This document shows, one piece after another, positions 1 through 9,653 of a stretch of DNA of 13,969 bases (positions are counted from its first letter, which is position 1; each line of letters begins with the position of its first letter). Below the pieces are notes generated by a model. It ran no database searches. It was not told the DNA's origin and saw only the letters and a program-made list of their open reading frames with translations. Made by a program: the position numbers and the translations under genes. Location of the stretch: the NCBI GenBank assembly GCA_900642245.1, contig CAAAJI010000974.1, positions 1-13,969 of the forward strand, in the 5' to 3' direction. The stretch is from Fragilaria radians. Its lineage: Eukaryota; Bacillariophyta; Fragilariophyceae; Fragilariales; Fragilariaceae.

Positions 1-157
1 CCCTTCCAAATGCTGACATTCGAATATATTCATAAATGCTTGATATTGCTGATTAGTTTGGTTCCCTGCTTTGAACTTGGCCATAATTGTATCACCTGAT
101 TCTATAGTACTTCTAATTCCTCGCAATTTTATTCCTTTTTTACATTCAAATTCTATA
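1..157 (-). CDS. Possible exon of a minus-strand gene cut by the left edge
   Basis: On the minus strand, 52 codons from 156 down to 1 are free of stops, which is notable in DNA this AT-rich. The stretch starts directly after a good splice acceptor: a T-rich tract followed by CAG at 160-158. It contains an in-frame ATG at 84-82 followed by AKFKAGNQTNQQYQAF. Two readings are possible: an internal exon beginning at 157, or a gene beginning at the ATG at 84. A donor-like GAG|GTAGGA near 413 on the same strand would join in matching phase to an open stretch at 414-604, but that would need an intron of about 255 nt, longer than the well-supported introns in this window. I do not recognise the protein. 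It is Gln/Asn-rich and weakly basic. The gene, if real, continues beyond the window. Confidence 0.3.
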
Positions 158-813
158 CTGAATTAGAAAAAATAGGCTTCATGCATTAAATAATTATGAA
201 ATATATGTTTTTTGGTTCAATAGCTAGCCTACAACCTTATTTACTCGAATTTCACGTGATGAGATTCCTATTATGCATCCTTAATCTGCATTAGATTATT
301 TCTATACTTGAATCAAATTCACGAAATTCACACTCGAAATACAAATGTTATTGACACTAGGCATTCAGCCATATTAATTAGTAGTCAGGCTGGAATGGAT
401 CCTACCTCATGTTGAAGGAAATATCTGTGTTGAAAGAGATGCTAGGAAGGGATAATCTATAGTAGTTTATGTTGGAGTGATGATGAAGGAGTGGATTCTG
501 GCAGAACCAATTAAAAAGTGGGAGGGAAATCTTTATCTTTGAATCTAAAGTGAAGGGAACGACTGAACTTTTGCCATCCCAATTGTGAAGTGACAAACCT
601 ACCTAGAATACCTAAACTAGCTCTTCAATTTGATCTTAATAGTTTCTTTAACTAGAATAAAGTAGGAAAGTTCTTGCATTATGCAACAGTTCATTCGCCA
701 TTCCCTATGCTTGCAACGTAGAAACAAGATTTTCTACATTTTACTAAAGCATAGGTTTTTCGATTCTTGATTAATGCGATTAACTTACTTTTCTTTGTAG
801 TTTTTTTGTATAA
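158..813. other. AT-rich noncoding stretch upstream of the plastid-type gene
   Basis: No gene is convincingly supported here. A 64-codon minus-strand open stretch (402-596) has no ATG until near its end and resembles no family known to me; it could be an upstream exon of the left-edge gene (see 1-157). The 3' part, about 600-813, should hold the promoter and 5' UTR of the plus-strand gene at 814. A TATAAA-like string overlaps the bases just before its ATG, too close to act as its TATA box. A TTTCTTTGTAG at 790-800 could be the acceptor of a 5' UTR intron. Confidence 0.4.
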
Positions 814-1566
814 ATGCAGTTTCACCAACCATGCACAAAATGGGGCATCTCATGGAAACTAAAAATTATCTTCCTCTTATCCGTTTCGCTTACATCGACA
901 TGTGCATTCTCCACTCGTGCTACAACTCTAAGTAGGATACGTTCAAATACTCCATTCACCACCTCAAACACCGTATTACGGCTCTCTCTCAACAACGACA
1001 ACAAACAGGACAACGATGGGGAACCATTTTGGCGTCGCTTTACGAATCCCATATTGGATGATCCATATCTTCCTCTCTCTGATGTTGCTACAGCACAAAT
1101 TGTGGCTCCGACGTTGCAAGTTTTTTGGATAAGTCTCGTCCATGCACCGTCACCAACGTGGTTACGGCCTGTCTTTGACAATGGATTTTTGTATCAAACT
1201 CGAGGCTCACTTATGGCACCAACCTTAGTTCATGGAGCTGGATTAGCTTGTTGTTGGTTGTTGGGGGCATTGGCAGCCAGAGCATACGAAAGTATGGCAT
1301 TCAACCCTACTGTCGATGGAGGAGGTTATGGTTCCATTATTGGCACCTTATTCAAGGCGGGAGCATTCGCAACTGGTGTACTAATCTTTTCCACTCAAAT
1401 GGATTTATTGATCGAATTTGGTCGTTTTGTACAACCTGGAGAGTCTGAAGATACAGATTTGCGATTACTGACTGCAATAGTTGAAGTTTTGAATGACATT
1501 GTCTTTGAGGCCGGTGCTTTAGTTTTCTTTCGACTTTACCTAGCTGCATCTTTCTCCAAAAATTGA
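814..1566 (+). CDS. Plastid-targeted multi-pass membrane protein, unknown function
   Basis: A 250-residue intronless protein. The N-terminus is a bipartite plastid-targeting leader of the kind found in algae with secondary red plastids. A signal peptide has its hydrophobic core at residues 16-29 and probable cleavage at A31|F32 (context STCAFSTR, matching the diatom ASA-F pattern with the essential Phe). A Ser/Thr/Arg-rich, acid-poor transit region follows at 32-58. The mature part has a conserved-looking block, DDPYLPLSDVATAQIVAPT (82-100), then about four hydrophobic segments near 94-110, 138-158, 176-196 and 228-246. The short loops include a Gly-rich stretch at 169-173 and an acidic loop near 207-216. 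This predicts an integral protein of a plastid inner or thylakoid membrane. I cannot assign a family. No catalytic or metal-binding motif is evident. It lies convergent with the kinesin gene. Coding and targeting are well supported; the function is unknown. Confidence 0.85.
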   Translation: MQFHQPCTKWGISWKLKIIFLLSVSLTSTCAFSTRATTLSRIRSNTPFTTSNTVLRLSLNNDNKQDNDGEPFWRRFTNPILDDPYLPLSDVATAQIVAPTLQVFWISLVHAPSPTWLRPVFDNGFLYQTRGSLMAPTLVHGAGLACCWLLGALAARAYESMAFNPTVDGGGYGSIIGTLFKAGAFATGVLIFSTQMDLLIEFGRFVQPGESEDTDLRLLTAIVEVLNDIVFEAGALVFFRLYLAASFSKN

Positions 1567-2099
1567 GTGTCGTCATATATATTATTGGTCATTTTCAATG
1601 AACTAGACAGTATATAATGATTTTGACTATAGAGGCTACTTTCCTAACTGTATTCATTCGACTCGTTTTGAAGATATCTTTTCCGATTACAATCAAGATT
1701 ACATGAGTTACTTTATTTCCTGAAATCTTTTGTTGTACAAGTGATGTAACTATTGCAACGTAAGAGATGCATGAAAAGTAGTCTCTTGACATATATGAAT
1801 TAGAAGATGAAGGCAGTGTAGAAAGAAAAGTAATCATCGTTTGCTGATTTCTTAAATCTCGTAGTCTGGCTAGGCCTTTTGTCAACACAAATTTACTAGC
1901 TTCTTTCTTCGAAAGGCAAAGATGATGAAACAACGTATGTCTTTGGACAAAACACGACACAATGGGATTAGTTTCAGTTTAATTCTATAGTCATGTATGA
2001 CCGAACCGAAACATAAATTCCGCTCTCCATCTGAAATTATACGTGGCAGGTGATGACATTCAAAAGTTGAGGCCTCAGTATTGCACCAAAAAAAGGAAA
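1567..2099. other. Convergent intergenic region
   Basis: This 533-bp gap lies between the stops of the plus-strand membrane-protein gene and the minus-strand kinesin, so it should hold both 3' UTRs and polyadenylation sites. A 121-codon minus-strand open stretch (1595-1960) begins without an ATG and has Ser/Ile/Val-rich low-information composition; I do not consider it a gene. No repeat or RNA gene was seen. Confidence 0.5.
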
Positions 2100-5000
2100 C
2101 TAATCCCGAAGATCTTCAAAGCTATCATCTTCCGACACGATTTCGCTAGGCGCCTGTTCAAAGGTACTGCGTGCTTTACGATACTCCATCAGTTTCTCAT
2201 GGAGAGATGACAGCATTTCACATTGTTTCTCATGAAGTCCCTCAAGTTCATCCAAGTAGGTATCAATGATATCTCGGTCTTGATCTACTTTATTTGCGAT
2301 TGCCATTTCAGCTTTACACATCCCTAACATTTCAGACATAACTTTACGATGGCATGTAATGAGTGTAGTTGCTTCAGTGCTCTTGTTCGTTGGGATACTC
2401 TGAGATCGAGTGAGCTTATTAGTGGATACATCGAAAGAAGAATCAAATTTTGCAAAGTCCTTGTTATCTTTGGCAGTAGAGAACTCTGAGATTGATCCAT
2501 GGTAACTGCTTTCCTCATTGTCTGCTACATACTTCTCAGTGTAACTTATACTCTGGAAGTGTTCAGTGTCATCCTCATCATACTCATCATCAAGGCAATC
2601 CTTGAATGAGTCTTCTTCTTTGTCTATCTCCGCTTCCTCTACTCCAAAAGATGTAGACAATCGATTTGATAGTTTCGATGATCTTACCCGAGTAGTGTTT
2701 CTGCATGACGATAAAGCACCAGTTTTCGGATTGCGTTCCTTCACACGATCAGCATACCTTAGAGTATTGAGAGTATGTTCGCAGTTGGACATATTCGGTG
2801 CTATACATGCAATCATGACACTTCTCGCGTTTTCTCCTACAAAACTCTCTTTTAGAACTTGAGTCAGCTTAGACCCTCGGAAGGGAATGTGAGTTAGGCT
2901 ATCACCCGTTGCTAGTGCTCGGATCACCTCCTTTAGAGCCAAAAGGGAAGTATTGATTTCAGCTCCTTCCAATCTTGTTGATCGACTGGCATTGGAAGTA
3001 TCCGCTCCTCGTTCGCTGCCTGCCAAGTCAATAAATGTCAACCTTCCATGTTCAACATTCTTTTGCCGTCCGACAGACTTTCTTACACTTATTTGAAGTA
3101 TAGCATGCGATCTACTACTATCCGCATTTTTAGATGTTGTTCCCGTGGATCTGTTGCAAGTGCCGTTTTCAATTATTTTCATTAATTGATCTGCATCTGA
3201 GACGGGATATTCACTGAGTCCGGGAAAGCAAACTTTTCCTTTTTGATCTTCCAGACATTTCACAGGATTTCTTTTGTTCAATAGATCGAACAGCTTTCCG
3301 CCATATATCTCAAAGAGAGACACCCCAAGTTTCATATGTTTGTAATCCTTCATATTTGCAATTTCAAAAACATCTCTTGCCGCCATGTAGTAAAGTCCGT
3401 AATTTTTTCTATCGTCTTGCGATGTTCCAGCACGAATTCCTGTAATGTTGCATCCCATCATAGTAAACGTTTTGCCGCTTCCAGTTTGACCATATGCAAA
3501 GACGCTTGCCCACTGACCTTCTTCGAAGACTCCTGGGATAAGATTTCTGATGGATCGTTCATAGATATCTTTGTTACAAGATCTTTCGTCGAAGACATTA
3601 TCAAAGGCAAAGGGTATGGTCTCTATGTGCCTCGTCAAGTCAACTCTGGTCTTAGGCTGATACACAAGAATGCGGCCATAACCATCATAATCCAAAGGAT
3701 GAATGACATCCACTTCTTTAGCGGCGTTACTTTCTGAGGTAGACATGGGTCGCTTCCTCACTACAACACGAATGCGCATATCCTCATCACAGATATCTTC
3801 ACGTGATTGTATCCCATAAAACTGTTCATGATTTAGCTGCGTATCGTCTCGAAGCCTTGTTATTTGAGCATTCCAAGAATTATCTTCCGCTGTACCATGA
3901 ACAAACATAGCAACTGGATCTTCTTGAACTTTAGTTGAATCTGCGTCTAACGCTGGCTTTTTCAAGGGTTTTACAATCGACGATTTGAGACCAGGATTTT
4001 CTCCAATACTAGAGCGACTTCGACGCCTGCCACTTTGTCCCTCAGTGTCACTACTTGATGACATAACTCCTACGCCGTTGAGAGAACGTCGTCTTGCGGT
4101 TGGCACCTCAGAATCACTTTCGGCTTCTGCTTTCTGTATTGGAAACACATGAGAATGCTGTGGGAAAGAATCAGTATCACTCCCTGATAGGGACGATGAT
4201 CGTTTCTTCAGCTTTCCTTGGATACCAAGAGGCTTTTCCCCAATCACATTTTCATTATTTGAAGTTGACATTCCAAGTTTCTTATTTCCTGATGATACGG
4301 CTTTGCGTTCTCCCTTCTTTGACTGGATTAAATCTGAGTCTAGACTAGTCAATGAGAGTTTTATCAGGGGAGACATTGGTGCAATCGAGTCTGATGGAAT
4401 AGTAGATAGCTGTTTTCCAAGTCGGCTGGTTGGATTCTGAAGTTTCGATGATTCGAATCTTCGTGTTCTAGGCGCTTGCACACCACTTTTACGAGTTCCA
4501 GCAGTTACACTTCCCTCATCATCAGCGTCCAAATCTGATGTACTGGATCGAATAATTCTACTGGCGTGAACTCTTCTCTTGGTTGACATTTCTGCATCAC
4601 CACTATATCCTAACTTTGTACTTGAACCAACACTCCGTCGCGGTGGTTTGCGATCGCCATGCGTACTACTATCTGCATGTTCCTCTATTTCATCCGTTGG
4701 GATAACTGCTTTCACTTCGACTTCTTTAACTTTTTTTTCTTGCAACCTTCGACTTGTTCTCCTACTCGATAGAGACGCTTCATCGTCTGCAACAAAAACA
4801 TCGCTTTCTTCTGCCCAATCGCTTTCATCACTTTTATTAGTACCAACACCGATGAAATTCTGCGGTATAATCTCTGGTTGGTTGACTTTCGCTAAACGAG
4901 GTGCTACAACTTCGATGCGGTTTCTAGACCGTGTGGTGACGTTTGGCTTCATTTGCTCATTACTTGGTCGAATCCTATTTTCCTTGGAACCATTTATCGT

Positions 5001-5393
5001 AGTCATCACTTGAGGAGTAGATTTTGAATTATCAAAAACTTGTGGCACGACTTTACGGCTTTTGATTGATTCCTCCATGACATTTGCTTCGGGATCGTTT
5101 TCTTCTGTTAGTACATCATCGTCACCGTCACTTAAATTACTTCCAGCGAGACTTTGATTTACCACATCATCTATTTCTTGCTGTTCATTACTCTGTGTAT
5201 CAGTTGCCAAACGAATTCTCTGTACTAGATAAAATAATTTACGTCGATCATCTGGACTGACAATTCCCAAGGCTTCGTAATGCGCGAGGTCAAGCTCTGC
5301 GAGGGCTGATGGCGTTACAATCCCAGCGGCTCGAAAGGCCGGAAAAGCGTATCCCAACCCTATTCCATTCAACCAAGTTGATACCAATCCCAT
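2100..5393 (-). CDS. Kinesin-13 (microtubule-depolymerising, internal motor) with N-terminal SAM-like domain
   Basis: An intronless 1097-residue protein. Residues about 5-60 form a SAM-like fold (WLNGIGLGYAFPAF, then ALGI and a basic RKL helix). Residues about 65-500 are low-complexity, Ser- and charge-rich linker. The motor spans about 539-886, placing it internally as in kinesin-13/KIF2/MCAK. It has the P-loop GQTGSGKT at 635-642, switch I NADSSRSH ending at His763, switch II DLAGSE at 789-794 followed by the class-typical RGADT, and the closing NTLRYADRVKE. The loop-2 finger reads RVD (583-585) where the class has KVD. The class KEC helix reads KEV (821-823). The last about 90 residues (HRKVMSEML onward, with DQDRDIIDTYLDEL) match the C-terminal helical coil of plant and protist kinesin-13. 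Family members use ATP to remove tubulin from microtubule ends in spindle and cilium length control. The ATG at 5393 is chosen because the SAM-like fold begins at once. Confidence 0.95.
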   Translation of the reverse strand: MGLVSTWLNGIGLGYAFPAFRAAGIVTPSALAELDLAHYEALGIVSPDDRRKLFYLVQRIRLATDTQSNEQQEIDDVVNQSLAGSNLSDGDDDVLTEENDPEANVMEESIKSRKVVPQVFDNSKSTPQVMTTINGSKENRIRPSNEQMKPNVTTRSRNRIEVVAPRLAKVNQPEIIPQNFIGVGTNKSDESDWAEESDVFVADDEASLSSRRTSRRLQEKKVKEVEVKAVIPTDEIEEHADSSTHGDRKPPRRSVGSSTKLGYSGDAEMSTKRRVHASRIIRSSTSDLDADDEGSVTAGTRKSGVQAPRTRRFESSKLQNPTSRLGKQLSTIPSDSIAPMSPLIKLSLTSLDSDLIQSKKGERKAVSSGNKKLGMSTSNNENVIGEKPLGIQGKLKKRSSSLSGSDTDSFPQHSHVFPIQKAEAESDSEVPTARRRSLNGVGVMSSSSDTEGQSGRRRSRSSIGENPGLKSSIVKPLKKPALDADSTKVQEDPVAMFVHGTAEDNSWNAQITRLRDDTQLNHEQFYGIQSREDICDEDMRIRVVVRKRPMSTSESNAAKEVDVIHPLDYDGYGRILVYQPKTRVDLTRHIETIPFAFDNVFDERSCNKDIYERSIRNLIPGVFEEGQWASVFAYGQTGSGKTFTMMGCNITGIRAGTSQDDRKNYGLYYMAARDVFEIANMKDYKHMKLGVSLFEIYGGKLFDLLNKRNPVKCLEDQKGKVCFPGLSEYPVSDADQLMKIIENGTCNRSTGTTSKNADSSRSHAILQISVRKSVGRQKNVEHGRLTFIDLAGSERGADTSNASRSTRLEGAEINTSLLALKEVIRALATGDSLTHIPFRGSKLTQVLKESFVGENARSVMIACIAPNMSNCEHTLNTLRYADRVKERNPKTGALSSCRNTTRVRSSKLSNRLSTSFGVEEAEIDKEEDSFKDCLDDEYDEDDTEHFQSISYTEKYVADNEESSYHGSISEFSTAKDNKDFAKFDSSFDVSTNKLTRSQSIPTNKSTEATTLITCHRKVMSEMLGMCKAEMAIANKVDQDRDIIDTYLDELEGLHEKQCEMLSSLHEKLMEYRKARSTFEQAPSEIVSEDDSFEDLRD

Positions 5394-6286
5394 TGGAAGA
5401 CTTTAAGCGTAGTGATAAGAAAAGACACTTGGAAAATTATCTGAAAAGGCTACTCAATTAATTTGCTTCAATTGCAGTGAAGGGTTGCGATTTCAAAAAA
5501 ACGAACAAAAAGACTAACCGTGTTTTTACCGTTCAAACCTAAGAAGTCTGAACAGGCACTCTCGAGTAGTACTAGTAAAAGTCGTTTACTAAAACACTGA
5601 TGCCAAAAATTGCTCAAGCGTTGAACATTAGATTCAACTGTGTGTAACATAAGTAACATCATTAAGGAAACTTATGAAAAGTTTAACAATCGTCGGTGCT
5701 TTCTCATCTAAGTATCAGCGAGATTCAAAATCTAGCATATTCATTTGCAAAACCAATTTACATACCAAATCAAGGGGGGAATGATTTTGTGAAGATGTAC
5801 CCATTATAGTATGAAGATACAGTAGCTTATCCAATATTGAATAATTATAGGTAACATAAAGTGACTATTCAAGTTTTGAGGCTGTTGCCGTTTGTGAATA
5901 TACAACATCTTTCAGCATGCAAACACGAGTAAAAGCATTGCCTTCTGATTTGCCCTTAATCAAAAAGACTTGGAATCATCATTAGAAATATGTATATTGC
6001 TATTGAAACAAAGTTTTCTGTAAAGTCCATAGTTCCATATTTATAACATGATATTGAACGGACAATCTGAAATATCTTAGCATACCATAGGTAACAAATC
6101 CCACACACCCATGCTCTGCCAATGGCAAGTGAATCTATTTGACATATCTAAGCATATAAAAGTAGTTTATGTCAATCAATTCTTGTAAATGTTTCATCCT
6201 TTGAATACAGTTCTCTCAATTTAATTACTACAATGGGAAATCAAAGAATTTTATCAATATACACTTCTTTCCTCGTTCAGTCCAAG
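5394..6286. promoter_or_regulatory. Noncoding region holding the kinesin-13 promoter and NCA2-like 3' end
   Basis: This 893-bp AT-rich gap lies between the start of the kinesin gene and the stop of the NCA2-like gene, both on the minus strand. It must contain the kinesin 5' UTR and promoter. Read in the kinesin direction, GAACGGTAA (5534-5526) and the neighbouring CACGGTTAG (5521-5513) contain MYB-type cores like those of plant mitotic (MSA) elements, about 120-140 bp before the ATG; this is suggestive only. A 64-codon ATG-started minus-strand reading frame (5468-5662) overlaps these sites and could be an upstream ORF or chance. Nothing recognisable was seen between about 5700 and 6286. Confidence 0.35.
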
Positions 6287-9200
6287 TTAAACCATTTTTG
6301 AATGGATACGACTCAATTGAAACGGTGTACCGGTGCTGAGTACCTTCAAGAATGGATATGTTCTTCCCATTCTTCCAACAATCAAAATCTGTTGTTCGAT
6401 ACTGACCGCTCCTGGGAATATGAAATGAATATGAGCTTTAGATATCAATTTAATCAGTTCATAATGCAATCGCTGAGACTCTCACTTACCTCGTTCACCG
6501 GCAAGTTCTGCAAGATCCTCTGCCAGATTTCGTATTGTGGGTGAGGAAAAGCGATTTCGATCTTGCCATAAGATTGTTCGACATTCATGGATATGTAACA
6601 TGAGCATTCCTAGGTCATCGGCACTCAATGTATCACCCTTGGGTCTCCTCCACGTTGCAGGTAGTGAATCCTGTCGAATTGCCTTGGAACCCCAAGTTAA
6701 CGGAGGAGGTACAGAAGGTGGCGCATGCCTCATGATCAGCAAGCGTTCAATATCCAACACAATCTGTCGAAAAGTTGCATATGTTTCATCTCGACTCTTA
6801 CCAATTTTCAAGAGGGCATACAACAAGAATTTGACACCCCTTTGAGCCAAATAAATCAGCAATACTGCTGGAGTTACGGCTGCAAGATTCATGTTAATTT
6901 CATTGCTTCGAACCATATCGTCTATTGCAATAAGAGCGTTCAAAAGCTCCTTTTGTGCGAGGCAAAATCAGATAAGTAGATATAAATCTTTAAAATCATG
7001 TTGTTGGAAACACTTTACCTTTTTGATGAACTGCATTTCAATGAATGACATCCTTATAACACTGTTTATTTCATAAAGGCTCTTCATATTCTGTTCTTTC
7101 TTTTCCTCAAGTAAAGAAATATCCATTATTTCGGCTCGATGAGCTTTCTCTTCTTCTGGCATATTGGGGTAGGTTTCATCTAGCCAGCTTCGAATCATCT
7201 TTTTCAATGTAAATATTGCCACCATTCTCGCCTCTCTATCACTTATATTCTCTCGTCCCTTGAAAATCTCCACGTAACTTAAGGTCATGATGGGTTGTCA
7301 ATTAGGTACATGATTAAGGGGATAAAGTAGACTGAGCAGAAACGAAAACTTACATAGACGCAAGAGGGTCAGAAACATGCTCCTTGAAGAATGATCCTAC
7401 CTTTTCTACCACATATTTGGCAAGCGCTTGGCCATACCCATCTCGAAACATCTTAAAAATAAAATAGCCAATAGTAGGTGCTGTCATAGCAGAGAGATAC
7501 CAGTTCCGTCGACTCCAACTAGGTGGTCTAAACTTTTGCATCCTCCGCTGTCGTTGGATGTCCATAATTTCTTCCATAGAATTGAGCAATTCAGTAACTT
7601 CTGCCGCTAGTAGGGGTATATTGGATATCACAACGTTCGAATCAGTAATGCGGATATCCGCATCATCAGTCATTCTAGATAAATCTTCAGATGCCAGGAT
7701 TTGACGATCAGCCCAACTTGGAAATGGGCGATCATCCTTGGTCAAGATATCTGCTTCTGGCAATATAATTGATTCTCCATGATCGACAGCCTTACCCAGA
7801 TATTTATTAGTTTCTGACCAATTGCTTGCTAACGGTAAGGCTGTTCTACCTTTTGCCGCTCGGTTGAGATGAGTTCGAACCAATAAAATTGCATCTATGG
7901 ACCAGTCGGCTAAAGAAGAATTATCTGTGAAAATCCTACCATCGGATGCATTAGTCACAAATACATTTCCGTATCCGTAAATTCCTTCCTTTTTGTTATT
8001 GATATCACCAGCATTATCGCCCAAGTTGGATATGGTTCGTTTTAATGTTCCTGGACTTTGAAACGAATAATCTAACGTCGGCGGGAGCTCATGGTGTGAT
8101 TCCTCCGCTTCATCCTTGGAAAATAATAGTCGGTCCCGGCTGTCCCATGGAATGACCGGCTTTCCAAAGGGAATGTTACCATTGTCTAAAACTTTCTCTA
8201 CAGCGCCACTATCGAAACCTGCCACTGCAGCCCAATGGCCACCTTCTCCCAAACAACCCCATTGAGCAACTCCACGCTGCCATCCAGCGCGAAGTAAGTG
8301 TTGTTGCAATTCTCCGATGGCGGAGCATCGACGTGCCAAGACAGCTTGAATTTCGGATACGTTACGACCAGTCTGCTGATGATTATATCCTTCCTTAGAA
8401 AACCATACTAGATTATGAGAGGTGAATGGAAAGGAAGGTGAGGACCATATTGAGAACACTATTTCTTCAACTTAACTCATTATTTTCGCTTCTATTTTCT
8501 GAAAAGTTTGCTACGTACCCCAGGGTCCTGCCTCTAACCAAGAAAGTAGAGGATTTTCCCAACGTTCTGTCCAATATCGAAGCGCTCCATGTAACTCCAT
8601 GGCTTCGTCCAGGGTTATATCTCGAAGTGCCCGAAGGGTACCCTCTGCTAACTGTGATGCAGTTTCAGCATTGGATACTGCTAAGTTTTTGTTCTTCGTA
8701 GCAGCTGCAGTAGAAGCATCGGTTGCAACCAAAAGGCTCGAATCCCAAATTGTGCTGTCGGTTTCGAGTATAGTTTTCATTCCGTCCGACACTGCCACTT
8801 CGCCTACTTCTCCAAGGGATGTTTGCCGATGATGTGATAACGAGTCTCCCATCTTTTGAGGATCCAGCAGCCTTTGCTGATTTTGTAGAATTGGACGTTG
8901 TTCCATAGGAACCAGTGTCAAGAGAGATCGTACTGCCGACATGGAAGATGGATGATGATGTCTCCCTCTCACACTGCTATATGGGTTCATAACGATCCAT
9001 GACATGAGCTCGGGGTATTTTCCAATAGATATGGGATGTTTCTTTATGGGAGGTAAGCGTTGTTGTTGTTGTTGCTGCTGCTGCTGCTGTGGCTGCTGTT
9101 GTTGTTGTTGCTGAATATCTGTTGCTCCATGATCTTTCAATGAAGCAAGGGATAACAATCCAGTATCGAAAGATGATGTATAAAAGGATGATATAGCTCC

Positions 9201-9371
9201 GGCAAGAGAGGAATATGCCTGTTCTGCAGCATAGTTCACAGAATTGGAAGCATACCGCAATGCAGACGTAGGATCCATCGATGACGCTTCCGAGCCGATT
9301 GGCATTGATGAAGATGCTGTTTTCTGTGATGCATCCGTGTTATTGCTGTTATTTCTATTCCACCAGTTCAT
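6287..9371 (-). CDS. NCA2/DGS1-family mitochondrial membrane protein, five exons
   Basis: Exons read on the minus strand are 9371-8519, 8407-7354, 7277-7019, 6949-6490 and 6411-6287, giving 916 residues. The introns (111, 76, 69 and 78 nt) have GT-AG ends with GTACGT, GTAAGT, GTAAAG and GTAAGT donors, and all phases agree. The C-terminal part matches the NCA2 family (yeast Nca2, plant DGS1). It has a WSRRNW block leading into a membrane segment near 585-605, an amphipathic EPL-like stretch with VSDPLASIYVEIF, the NMNLAAVTPAVLLIYLAQRG membrane segment near 742-775, and a terminal QQILIVGRMGRTYPFL. Residues just after the first splice (IQAVLARRCSAIGELQQHLL) resemble the family's N-terminal helical region. 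Family members sit in mitochondrial membranes and affect ATP synthase expression or lipid handling. The start is the first in-frame ATG (9371); upstream in-frame codons lack ATG, although a spliced leader cannot be excluded. A Gln tract lies at residues 87-104. Confidence 0.85.
9060..9113 (-). repeat. CAG/CAA trinucleotide tract encoding 18 residues of poly-Gln
   Basis: On the minus strand this is 7 Gln codons, one Pro (CCA) and 10 Gln codons, made of mixed CAG and CAA. It lies in the N-terminal, low-complexity part of the NCA2-like protein (residues 87-104), well outside the conserved domain. Mixed CAG/CAA runs usually resist expansion better than pure CAG, but the five-CAG block could still vary in length between alleles. 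Confidence 0.95.
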
Positions 9372-9653
9372 CCCCAAGAACAGCAAAGTCAAAGCTATAT
9401 TTTTTCGTATCCTTACCCCCTTCCCTTTTATTGACACCTCTTTATTTGAAATGCTTTTCGTCCGTGTCACTTGGGAATCTTGTTTTGAAAAACAGTTTCC
9501 TAAAACAAAATATAGATGACGTACTACGATTTCGTTTCTTGAAACAAGAACTTCAATAATAATAATGGTTCAAGAATATCGTTAATTTTGGGTTGCACCT
9601 TGCAAATATTAGGGTTGGAGGTAAAAATACAGAACAAAATTCCAGAGTACACC
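9372..9653. promoter_or_regulatory. Shared head-to-head promoter region
   Basis: The minus-strand NCA2-like gene starts at 9371 and the plus-strand SRAP gene at 9654. The 282 bp between them must contain both transcription starts and both 5' UTRs unless leader introns lie farther out. No TATA box is clear. AT-rich runs such as TAATAATAATGG (9556-9567) are present. Bidirectional control is an inference from spacing only. Confidence 0.45.

Noticed and set aside
161..178. TTAGAAAAAATAGGCTT at the left end resembling TTAGAAAAATAGGCTT inside the transposon (11677-11692)
   Set aside because: This is one short A-rich match with an indel and no flanking similarity; it is likely chance in AT-rich DNA.
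402..596. 64-codon minus-strand open stretch as an independent gene
   Set aside because: It has no ATG except near its end and no recognisable motif. It is kept only as a possible upstream exon of the left-edge gene, since a donor-like site at its end is in phase.
1595..1960. 121-codon minus-strand open stretch between the membrane-protein and kinesin genes
   Set aside because: It starts without an ATG (first ATG near the middle), has low-information Ser/Ile/Val composition, and matches no family; it fits a 3' UTR region better.
5468..5662. 64-residue ATG-started reading frame just upstream of the kinesin
   Set aside because: Its composition and position suit a chance or upstream ORF in the 5' region; no domain and no splice join to the kinesin was found.
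7868..7880. GAGTTCGAACC resembling a tRNA T-loop
   Set aside because: It lies inside an NCA2-like exon, and no acceptor, D or anticodon arms can be formed around it.
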